Shown: positions 1 through 7,631 of the stretch, one piece after another | Layout: the number at the start of each line of letters is the position of its first letter | Numbering within the stretch: the first letter of the stretch is position 1 | Origin: a virus | Direction: 5' to 3' (one strand) | Length of the DNA stretch: 32,785 bases | IMG/VR virus record: IMGVR_UViG_3300010370_000134 | Span: 1-32,785 of that record | Translations under genes and position numbers: made by a program | Notes under the pieces: generated by a model | Told to the model about the DNA's origin: nothing | The model's input: the letters and a program-made list of their open reading frames with translations, nothing else | Database searches by the model: none

Positions 1-296
1 TAGCAGGACTAGCAGCACCTCTTGTATTAGGTCAAGAGCCAACAACTATTGCAGCAACAGCAGCTGCAGGCCTTGCAATTAAGTCAGCTGGTTTTATCAA
101 AAGGCATCCAGCTGGTGTCGCACTTACTGCGGCTACATTTGCTAGCGGAGCAGCTATTGGCATGAACATTACTCCTTCTCCGGCTGCAGAAGGAAATATA
201 GAAGAGGTTATTCCGGCAAGACAGTCAGCAATTAGAAGACTAAACTATTCTACTGCAGGGTTAGTTCAGTCTATACATAATAATAGGAGGATGTAA
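1..296 (+). CDS. C-terminal end of an Ala-rich, probably membrane-active virion protein (5' end outside window)
   Basis: Only the last 97 codons are visible; the first full codon begins at position 3 and the TAA is at 294-296. The first 60 residues are rich in Ala, Gly, Val and Ile and contain two hydrophobic stretches separated by a short basic loop (IKRHP), which could be membrane-inserting helices. A polar tail follows, ending in a basic segment (NNRRM). Residues 73-93 (RQSAI...IHN) align without gaps to the C-terminal segment of the next gene product. The stop overlaps the next ATG by one base (TAATG), so the two are probably translationally coupled. No family is recognised. Hydrophobic Ala-rich tails are common in internal or ejected virion proteins, but that role is inference here. 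Confidence 0.75.
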   Translation, partial: AGLAAPLVLGQEPTTIAATAAAGLAIKSAGFIKRHPAGVALTAATFASGAAIGMNITPSPAAEGNIEEVIPARQSAIRRLNYSTAGLVQSIHNNRRM

Positions 297-916
297 TGGT
301 AAATGTAGAAAGCTTACTTAGCCCCAGCGGAGGTAGAGGTTACGAAGATACAGTAAACAGCGGCCTGTCAGGGTTAGTTTTAGGTCTTGGACTTAGCGAA
401 ACCCTATACGATAAATTTCTTGGGAAACCTGTAATGGAAGAATTCAGAAGTAGTACCCAACCTGGGTATAAAGCAAAAAGAAATAAACTACTTAAAAGTC
501 TAGAAGCATTAAATAAGAAATTAGAAACACTTTCAGACAATGACTATCCAACAGAAAACCCAGAGAAAGTTAGACGCGCAAGAGACAAAGTAAAGGAAGC
601 ACTAAAAAATCATAGAAAACAATACAAAGCCCAAAAATCAGCACTTAAGACAACTCTTGGAATAGATAAAAAATTTATTAAGGGTGCGTCCTGGATGACC
701 CTAGTGTCTTTTGGGCTAGATATAGCAATAGAAGGATTTACTCCCGGAGTCAGTAAAGTAGCAGCAAGAAATGATCAACGATCTATGGAATTCCAAAATC
801 CCCTAGATAGTCAAGCCTCATATACAATGAGGCAAAGAGCTGTAATGGCTATACATGATTCTATGATGAATGTTAAGAATGTCATAGGTAACGAAGCACA
901 ATTTATGCATCGGTAA
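296..916 (+). CDS. 206-aa protein of unknown function, candidate internal virion protein
   Basis: The ATG overlaps the preceding stop and follows an AGGAGG-like Shine-Dalgarno at 285-290. A Gly/Leu-rich stretch lies near residues 23-33. A long Lys/Arg/Glu-rich helical region (about 45-120) could form a coiled coil, and a hydrophobic segment at about 129-147 follows. The C-terminal 28 residues begin RQRAV and end EAQFMHR, and this part shares R-Q-x-A-(I/V)-xx-(L/I)-xx-S-xxx-(L/V)-xxx-I-x-N with the end of the preceding protein. I do not recognise a family. A shared C-terminal tag in two coupled genes next to the packaging genes would fit proteins sorted into the virion, but nothing in the sequence proves this. 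Confidence 0.8.
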   Translation: MVNVESLLSPSGGRGYEDTVNSGLSGLVLGLGLSETLYDKFLGKPVMEEFRSSTQPGYKAKRNKLLKSLEALNKKLETLSDNDYPTENPEKVRRARDKVKEALKNHRKQYKAQKSALKTTLGIDKKFIKGASWMTLVSFGLDIAIEGFTPGVSKVAARNDQRSMEFQNPLDSQASYTMRQRAVMAIHDSMMNVKNVIGNEAQFMHR

Positions 917-963
917 TTTATGAGACGTAAATTATAACAACCGTTGACCTTTAGATAATCCCG

Positions 964-1713
964 ATGCAAATAGAAAAACTAAAGATCCTAATATTTGATA
1001 TAGAGACTGCCCCTTCGCTCGGTTGGGTATGGGGCAAGTTTGATCAAGATGTAATAAGCTTTGATAGACACTGGTATATGTTATCATTTGCCGCAAAATG
1101 GCTAGATTCTAATAAAATTATTAGCTATGGCCTACCAGATTTTCCTGGCTATGAAAAGAATAGAGAAAATGATAAACATCTTGTCAAAAAGTTATGGGAA
1201 CTGTTAGACGAAGCTGATGTTGTTATAGCGCACAATGGGGATAAATTTGATATAAGAAAAGCTAATGCAAGATTTGTAGTACATGGGCTAAAACCTCCTA
1301 GTCCATATAAAACTATAGATACTCTTAAAATAGCTAGAAAGAATTTTGCTTTTGATAGTAATAGGCTAGACGATCTAGGAAAAGTTCTAGGCCTAGGAGA
1401 GAAGGTAAGCACCGGCGGATTTAAGCTATGGGAAGAATGCATGAGAGGAGATGAGAAAGCCTGGAATAAGATGAAAAAGTATAACAAGCAGGATGTACTC
1501 TTACTAGAAAAAGTTTACAAAGCATTAAGGCCTTGGTCTAAGTCTCATCCTAGGGTAACAGTAGACTCTGAAAATATTTGCCACTGTTGCGGATCTTCTA
1601 ATGTACAGCTTAGAGGATTTAATTATACAAAGTTTAACAAATTCCAGAGATTCATGTGTAAGGACTGCGGTTCCTGGACACAGGGTCATCCGCTAAAGCT
1701 ACAAGCAAGATAA
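964..1713 (+). CDS. DEDDy-type 3'-5' exonuclease (RNase H-like fold) with C-terminal zinc-ribbon-like cluster
   Basis: The 249-aa protein begins with the Exo I motif FDIET (D12, E14), has an Exo II motif HNGDKFD (N91, D96) and an Exo III motif YNKQD (Y173, D177). These are the ordered acidic residues of DEDDy exonucleases, which remove nucleotides from 3' ends using two metal ions. A Cys cluster follows, C206/C208/C209 and C232/C235, which looks like a zinc ribbon and may bind nucleic acid. There is no polymerase domain, so this is a stand-alone nuclease. It ends one base before the terminase gene, and this tight placement suggests a role around packaging, DNA-end processing or degradation, but the substrate is unknown. 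The start has only a weak Shine-Dalgarno; it is chosen because the Exo I strand begins within eight residues. Confidence 0.88.
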   Translation: MQIEKLKILIFDIETAPSLGWVWGKFDQDVISFDRHWYMLSFAAKWLDSNKIISYGLPDFPGYEKNRENDKHLVKKLWELLDEADVVIAHNGDKFDIRKANARFVVHGLKPPSPYKTIDTLKIARKNFAFDSNRLDDLGKVLGLGEKVSTGGFKLWEECMRGDEKAWNKMKKYNKQDVLLLEKVYKALRPWSKSHPRVTVDSENICHCCGSSNVQLRGFNYTKFNKFQRFMCKDCGSWTQGHPLKLQAR

Positions 1714-1714
1714 T

Positions 1715-3574
1715 ATGTCTGATATACAATATATTCCGGAAATAGATTATAAAGCAAATGGATTTACTCCTCTAAAAGATGCTCCCCCTGGAGATCTATG
1801 TAGTAACTGTATAACGTACTATGACATGTTGTACAAGAAAGGAGTAACAAAAAATCCTTTCCCCCCAAACTGCAAAAGACATATATCAAATGTAGCTGCT
1901 GCGCTTGACCCTAAAGATTTTAGGGACATAGACGAGTACGAGTTAGCTAAGATTATTACAGATCCTATAAGCTGGGCTTACGCTGAATTCGAGTGGGAAC
2001 CTAGATGGTATCAAGAAAGAATACTGTCATGTACATCCGATAAAAAGCTTATAAGAGGCGGTAGACGTGCAGGCAAGTCAGAGACAATGGTTATAGAGAT
2101 ATTGTTTGAATTATGCACAAATGACAATCATACCGTCCTAGTGATTGCCCCCAGCGAAAGACTGGTTAGCAGATTCTTTGATGAAATGAGGAAGTTTATA
2201 AAAAAGAGTCAGAATATAACAAACTCTATATCTAGATCTACAAAAGGTCCAAACCTTATAGAACTTAAGAATGGGTCAAAAGCGTTAGGTTTCTCTGCTG
2301 GACCGGCTAGCTCTAACGGTGCTGATAAGATCAGAGGCCAGGATGCTCACTTAATTATTATTGACGAGCTAGACTTTATTAAAGAAAAAGACATTGACGC
2401 CATCATGGCTATCTTAGCATCTCACCCAGAAGCTAGAGTTATAGCAGCTTCTACGCCACAAGGTTGGAGAAAGAAGTTCTATACTTATGTAGTAAACAAA
2501 GATATTGGATATAAAGAGTTTTGGTTTATTTCTGCAGAAAATCCTACGTGGACATCTCAGCAAGAGCAATACTTTAGGAACTCATATAATGAGGCTGCGT
2601 TTACTCACGAGTTTCTTGCAGACTTTGGAGATCTAGAGGATGGTGTATTCAAAAGAAAGCACATAGATAAGTCTATTCAAGATTATCAATATTCCGATGT
2701 ACCAGAACAAGGATATAAATATGTACTAGGTATAGACTGGAATAAGAGTGCTGGAACGCACATGGTAATAATGGGTTGGGATGGGAGTAAGCTGAAACTA
2801 GTCAATAAAATAGTTGTACCAGAATCTGAGTATATGCAGACTGAATCAGTAAATGAAATTATAAGATTACATACTATATGGAATTTTAAGCATATATTTG
2901 CAGATGCTGGATATGGCACTGCTCAAATAGAGATGATAAAAAGACATGGCCAAAGGAACCCATCAACCAGGTTGGCGGAAATAACTCAGGCCTTACATAT
3001 GAATCAGAATGTAGAAATTCTAGATCCAGTATCTGCAAAACCAGTAAAGAAGTTTGCAAAACAATTTATAGTACAGCAGACTGTAAAACTATTAGAAGAT
3101 GGAGCTATTATATTACCTAAGTCTGAAGACACAATGACTACTGTAGATGCCAAGCAGATGGGGCTTATACAGCAGATGAGAAACTACAGAGTAGAGAACT
3201 ACTCAATATATGGACTAGCAAGATTTAGTCAAGGTGAAGACCATACCCTGACGGCGTTTATGATTGCCTGTGCGTGCTTTGTTCTAGAAGAGGGAGATCT
3301 AAAAGAAGTTCAGTATTCTACTAGAATAATAGGAGTTCCTGTTACCAGCAACAATAATCCTCAGTACAGTCCTACTGAACTGGAAAGGCTAGAGGATGCC
3401 AAAAAATATAGACTAGAGATGACTACAGGAAAGGCTAATACAGGACCAAAACCAGCCGGAGTCAGGGACCTGGATGTATCGGCTAGAAAGCATGGCCACA
3501 TGTATGGGAGGTCTATGGGAAGTTCTGGTTCTACAAGAAATAACCTAGGTAGCCCTAGACGTAAGAGTTTCTGA
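1715..3574 (+). CDS. terL: Terminase large subunit (packaging ATPase-nuclease)
   Basis: The motor pumps phage DNA into the procapsid through the portal and cuts the concatemer. The N-terminal ATPase shows WYQ at 98-100 (adenine/Q motif), Walker A GGRRAGKS at 115-122, Walker B LIIIDE at 213-218 and a coupling motif ASTP at 245-248. The RNase H-like nuclease half starts with LGIDW near residue 340, continues with an acidic FADAGYG near 396, and has a late HTLTAF segment. At 619 aa it is somewhat longer than many terminases. The extra length includes an N-terminal C29-x2-C32 ... C53-x2-H56 cluster that could bind zinc, and a basic Ser/Gly-rich tail. The stop overlaps the next ATG (TGATG). No small terminase is recognisable in the window. 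Confidence 0.96.
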   Translation: MSDIQYIPEIDYKANGFTPLKDAPPGDLCSNCITYYDMLYKKGVTKNPFPPNCKRHISNVAAALDPKDFRDIDEYELAKIITDPISWAYAEFEWEPRWYQERILSCTSDKKLIRGGRRAGKSETMVIEILFELCTNDNHTVLVIAPSERLVSRFFDEMRKFIKKSQNITNSISRSTKGPNLIELKNGSKALGFSAGPASSNGADKIRGQDAHLIIIDELDFIKEKDIDAIMAILASHPEARVIAASTPQGWRKKFYTYVVNKDIGYKEFWFISAENPTWTSQQEQYFRNSYNEAAFTHEFLADFGDLEDGVFKRKHIDKSIQDYQYSDVPEQGYKYVLGIDWNKSAGTHMVIMGWDGSKLKLVNKIVVPESEYMQTESVNEIIRLHTIWNFKHIFADAGYGTAQIEMIKRHGQRNPSTRLAEITQALHMNQNVEILDPVSAKPVKKFAKQFIVQQTVKLLEDGAIILPKSEDTMTTVDAKQMGLIQQMRNYRVENYSIYGLARFSQGEDHTLTAFMIACACFVLEEGDLKEVQYSTRIIGVPVTSNNNPQYSPTELERLEDAKKYRLEMTTGKANTGPKPAGVRDLDVSARKHGHMYGRSMGSSGSTRNNLGSPRRKSF

Positions 3575-5517
3575 TGCCACAAAAAATTGGGTACAACGGA
3601 ATACCAGAATTTGATAGGCCTAGGAAGCTTATCGAAGATGAAGATTTAGGTCCAGATGTTTTACGAGATGATAAACCTCCTCCTAAGGAGGACGCTAGAA
3701 AGGTAGCGACAGAAGAACTATTTAGAGGCTTAGCTAAAACCCATTTAAAAGGTAAAGTCCTGCTTAAGGGACTAGCTGGCATGGAGCCAGCTGCATATAT
3801 CCCAATTGATGAGGGTTCTGGAGATGTATCAGCAGCAGCACTAAGACTTGCCGCATCTGAATCTAGGCAAGGTACGGTTATTACTTATGCAATGTTTCAG
3901 AGATCAGTTGATGCTATATATGAAGAAAAATGGCAAGTAAGAAGGAAGTACTTTAATACAGACATCCCAGCTACTGGGGCTTCCCAGGCTGTAATGATAT
4001 CTCAGAGCACTAAAACTACTAATGAAGGTATATTTAATGATTTCATTAACGGAGTAGGAGCAGCCGGAGCATTCTTAGCCGCTTTAGCAATAGCTCCGTT
4101 TATGTCAGACATATTTCTAGCATTGTCTAACGAAGAATCTGCTGCTAAGGTTTCTTTTTCAGCAAAAGTATTAGCTGGTATAGCTATCCTGCTAGAGTTG
4201 GGCATAAGAGCAGCCAAGATAATAGAACTGTTAAAATCTTTAAAGGTTAATATCCCAGACTCAGAAAATGTTGTTAATAACCTAGCTACAGATAGGGAAG
4301 CTAGGAATAGGGCACTACAGGGAGCCGGAGTAGACTACGAAGATCTAGTAGGATCCCTGGAAAAAGACGATAACAAAAAAATTATAGATTACGTAGCCCA
4401 ATACTACAACAGATATGGTGGACTTATAGGGCCAGGAGAATACCTGACTATAGATCACTGGATAGCTTATATGCACGTATCCCAGAATCAGCTCTTAATA
4501 AGAGGAGCTTTGGATATAGCAGATACCTACTCAGAAAAATTTGCTGAGCTGAGAAGTGGTGTTAGCTCGGACACGCCAATAATAGAATCTAGTGAAGAAA
4601 CTGTAAACTCTAAACTTCCTAGACTTGATATCTCTGTTGCTCTATCAAGCTCAACCAGAGCACTGAGAGAAAGAAGTAATGATATGTATGATGATATATT
4701 AAATGCATTTATGTACCAGATAACGGATCAAGATATATGTTGTTTAGTTTCTCTTTTTGGAGCTTTCAAAGATACTGATCTTCTTAGAACTATAGCAGCA
4801 ATCCTTAGAATTTTAGCCACTGATCTAGGATTTGAGATTGCTAACATGCTCAACCAGCTAAAGATGTATGTTACTAACATGATCATGGGAGCATTATTCC
4901 AACTTGTAAATGAAATGAATAAGATAATGCAGAATATACTACTTAAAGTTACAAAAGCCTTTACTGTAAAAATACCAGGGCTAGAGCACTGCATAGGATT
5001 ATTAAGCATAGGATGGGCAATTGTAAACGCCCTACAAGTCTTGTTCAGAATCATAAAAGACTTGATAAAAGAAATAATGTCTATAATCAATGACTATGGT
5101 AGAGGAGACAATCTTGGGTGGACGGTATCGGCCGACAGGAGGCACTTATATGGCATAGCTAGAATACTAGAAGTATTGGCCACAAGGCTAGACATGGCAA
5201 GTGTGTGTGCTACCGACACATCTGAAAGCACACCTCCTATAGCAAGAGACGTAGAAATAAGTGACATCGCGGCTGGAGATGTTATATACAACATTATAGG
5301 AAAAATGCCTCCGAGTCTAGATATCAGTAATCAAGAAATTGAAAAGTACTTCGGACAGATGCAATCTAAGACAAGCCAACGACTTAAGTTCAAGTACGGA
5401 ATATTAGACATGCAAAACGCTAAGAGCAATGATGGCAATAGTTGCATGGAACCATTGCCTCAAGAGGCTTTAGACGAGATTGTCAATAAATTAAAATCAG
5501 TCCTAAATGAAGAATAA
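3574..5517 (+). CDS. 647-aa mostly helical protein of unknown function between terminase and portal
   Basis: The start overlaps the terminase stop by one base. The protein is predicted by eye to be largely alpha-helical. Hydrophobic stretches at about 160-183 (AAGAFLAALAIAPFM) and 199-220, and a long run of hydrophobic/amphipathic helices between about 390 and 510 including FRIIKDLIKEIM, could be buried core, membrane or coiled-coil elements. The N-terminal 60 residues are charged and low in hydrophobics. I do not recognise a family. Its place between terminase and portal, in an unbroken coding string, argues for a head or head-vertex component, possibly internal. Convincing signal peptide or catalytic motifs are absent. 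Confidence 0.85.
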   Translation: MPQKIGYNGIPEFDRPRKLIEDEDLGPDVLRDDKPPPKEDARKVATEELFRGLAKTHLKGKVLLKGLAGMEPAAYIPIDEGSGDVSAAALRLAASESRQGTVITYAMFQRSVDAIYEEKWQVRRKYFNTDIPATGASQAVMISQSTKTTNEGIFNDFINGVGAAGAFLAALAIAPFMSDIFLALSNEESAAKVSFSAKVLAGIAILLELGIRAAKIIELLKSLKVNIPDSENVVNNLATDREARNRALQGAGVDYEDLVGSLEKDDNKKIIDYVAQYYNRYGGLIGPGEYLTIDHWIAYMHVSQNQLLIRGALDIADTYSEKFAELRSGVSSDTPIIESSEETVNSKLPRLDISVALSSSTRALRERSNDMYDDILNAFMYQITDQDICCLVSLFGAFKDTDLLRTIAAILRILATDLGFEIANMLNQLKMYVTNMIMGALFQLVNEMNKIMQNILLKVTKAFTVKIPGLEHCIGLLSIGWAIVNALQVLFRIIKDLIKEIMSIINDYGRGDNLGWTVSADRRHLYGIARILEVLATRLDMASVCATDTSESTPPIARDVEISDIAAGDVIYNIIGKMPPSLDISNQEIEKYFGQMQSKTSQRLKFKYGILDMQNAKSNDGNSCMEPLPQEALDEIVNKLKSVLNEE

Positions 5518-5522
5518 CTAAT

Positions 5523-7631
5523 ATGGCAAATATAAAGTTAAAGGACATTAAGCTAGCTCTTTCTGAGGCTACACTCTCTAATATACAGAGAGCCTTAGAA
5601 AAGAGGACAAAGATATTAGGAAGAGCAAGAAGTTACGAGTCTAAGGGCTATACAGAAAACTTTACAAGAAATACTAAATTTATTGCTCCAGTATACGATC
5701 TATCTGAAATAGCTAGATGTGCTGACGTTGAACCATATGTGATGAATTCTATAAAGAAGCACAGAATTCATATTCTAAAACATGGTTTTGAGATAGTAGG
5801 AAAGAATCAAAAAACTGTAGATTATGTAAACAATAGACTATACGAGATTGCTATGGTAACTGGTATACCTACCATGACTTGGGTCAGAGAGTTTGTCACA
5901 AATGTGGTAATGTACCATAATGGTTATCTGGTCATAAGAAGGGACGCTGGCAGGTCCTCTGGTAAGCAGGTCAGGATGTACGGCAAAGTAATAGATCCAA
6001 TAGCTGGTATTTTCGTGATGGATCCTATAACAACCGAGGTAGAAGTAGACTACTACGGAACTCCAATAAAATGGAGACAAGCACTGTATAATAATAACAA
6101 AGCTGAAAGAGTAGAAAAACAGTTTGATGTAGAAGATATTGTCCACGTTGCGATAGACAGAAAAACTGGATTCACATTTGGTACTCCTTATCTCATAAGT
6201 GTCCTAGACGATATTAGAGCTTTAAGAAAACTGGAAGAGCTAGCCCTAGTGCTAGCAGAAAGAGAGGCTTTTCCGCTCTACCACTACAAGGTTGGCACTC
6301 CAGATAGGCCAGCTATGATCTACGAGGACGGATCTAACGAGGTAGATACCGTAATAGGTCAGTTATCTTCTATGCCTTCTCAAGGGTACATAATAACCAG
6401 TGAAAGACATGACGTACATCTTATAAGCAGAGAAAGCTCATCATTAGATATATATCCACTAATTGACTACTTTGAATCTAGAGTTTTAGGTGGATTATCC
6501 CTATCTCCTTTAGACTTAGGTAGAGGAGATACTGCTAACAAGGGGACTGCTACTAGCGTAAGTCAGAACCTAGAGAATTCTGCCTTAGACTATCAGACCG
6601 CTATCTCTGCCCAACTGACACAATCTATAATTATACCTCTATTGCTGGAAGGAGGATTTGATGTAAACCTAGATAACATGGTTTACTTCACATTCCCGTT
6701 AATAACTAAAGAAGAGCAGAGAGCCCAAGAAAATCAGGGTCTTCAGTTAATGCTAGGAAACGCTATAACTGTTGACGAGTTCAGAAGAGATTATCTGAAC
6801 AAAAAGCCAATGTCGGAAGAAGACATGGCTAATACCCTTAGGGCAATGACTCTTGAGGACCAGATAAAGCTAGCTAGGGTAACAGCAAAAGCTAAGATGC
6901 CCCCGGCTCCTGCAGCTCCTACAAAGTCTGCTGCTAATGCAGCTGCAAATAAGGCAAAACCAGCTAATCAATACGGATCAAAGGTAAAAAGTAGATTTAC
7001 AAAGAATGATCTCTTTGAGCCATTACAGGTATACTTTGACCATCTAAAAAAGGAAATTACATCTATATCCCCTACTGATACAATTTCAGTAGAAGACTCT
7101 GTTTCTATTTACATGACTACATTCGTAAAAGACTGTGTAGCTGCAACTTCTGATTCTCTCATGGATATGGTAGACTCTGGATTCTCTGTAGCAAAGGAGC
7201 AATTTTTAGAAAGGAATTCAGATTTTAATGAACCCATAGACTATATAGGAGAAAGATCTTTGTCAAGATTCAAGACTAATTTCATTTCTGGTTCTTACTG
7301 GAAAGTCTTAAATCCACATAAGTCGGCTATAATAAAGAGTCTGACTCCAGATTCTGATAATAATTCTAGTTCTTTCTTAGCAATCAAAAATATAGAAATA
7401 ATCAAAAAATCTATACAAAGTCTGCTAAACGATCAAATTGATACCGCATTTAGATTCGGCTTCATAAAATTCGCAAAAAGAATGGGTTACAAATTTATTG
7501 AATTAGTAGATAGTACCAGCAAAGAAGTAGTTGAGCAAATACCTATAGGTGATGTCATCTATAAAGAATTCATACCAACTAAAGAAAATGCGAACTGCGA
7601 GTTGAGACTACCACTAGGAGATGTAAAGTAG
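5523..7631 (+). CDS. Portal protein with a long C-terminal extension
   Basis: Portal proteins form the dodecameric ring at one capsid vertex through which DNA enters and leaves, and which docks the terminase and neck. Typical portal features are visible: an N-terminal region with EPYVMNSIKKH near residues 70-80, a wing segment WVREFVTNVVMYHNG followed by the extended VDPI/MDP-type strand region, and a stem/crown segment with GGLSLSPLDLGRGD and the NLENSALDYQ helix near 330-365. The recognisable portal core ends near residue 465 after an Ala/Pro/Lys-rich linker begins (about 455-490). The last roughly 210 residues form an additional helical domain of unknown role. The next gene overlaps the TAG by one base. 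Confidence 0.9.
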   Translation: MANIKLKDIKLALSEATLSNIQRALEKRTKILGRARSYESKGYTENFTRNTKFIAPVYDLSEIARCADVEPYVMNSIKKHRIHILKHGFEIVGKNQKTVDYVNNRLYEIAMVTGIPTMTWVREFVTNVVMYHNGYLVIRRDAGRSSGKQVRMYGKVIDPIAGIFVMDPITTEVEVDYYGTPIKWRQALYNNNKAERVEKQFDVEDIVHVAIDRKTGFTFGTPYLISVLDDIRALRKLEELALVLAEREAFPLYHYKVGTPDRPAMIYEDGSNEVDTVIGQLSSMPSQGYIITSERHDVHLISRESSSLDIYPLIDYFESRVLGGLSLSPLDLGRGDTANKGTATSVSQNLENSALDYQTAISAQLTQSIIIPLLLEGGFDVNLDNMVYFTFPLITKEEQRAQENQGLQLMLGNAITVDEFRRDYLNKKPMSEEDMANTLRAMTLEDQIKLARVTAKAKMPPAPAAPTKSAANAAANKAKPANQYGSKVKSRFTKNDLFEPLQVYFDHLKKEITSISPTDTISVEDSVSIYMTTFVKDCVAATSDSLMDMVDSGFSVAKEQFLERNSDFNEPIDYIGERSLSRFKTNFISGSYWKVLNPHKSAIIKSLTPDSDNNSSSFLAIKNIEIIKKSIQSLLNDQIDTAFRFGFIKFAKRMGYKFIELVDSTSKEVVEQIPIGDVIYKEFIPTKENANCELRLPLGDVK

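Noticed and set aside
943-963. Promoter TTGACC...TAGATAAT before the exonuclease gene
   Set aside because: The two boxes are only a few bases apart, far from a usable spacing, and the region is within a continuous operon.
3677-3692. CCTCC-TAA-GGAGG palindrome near the start of the 647-aa gene
   Set aside because: Only five pairs and within codons; the internal GGAGG has no suitably spaced in-frame start.
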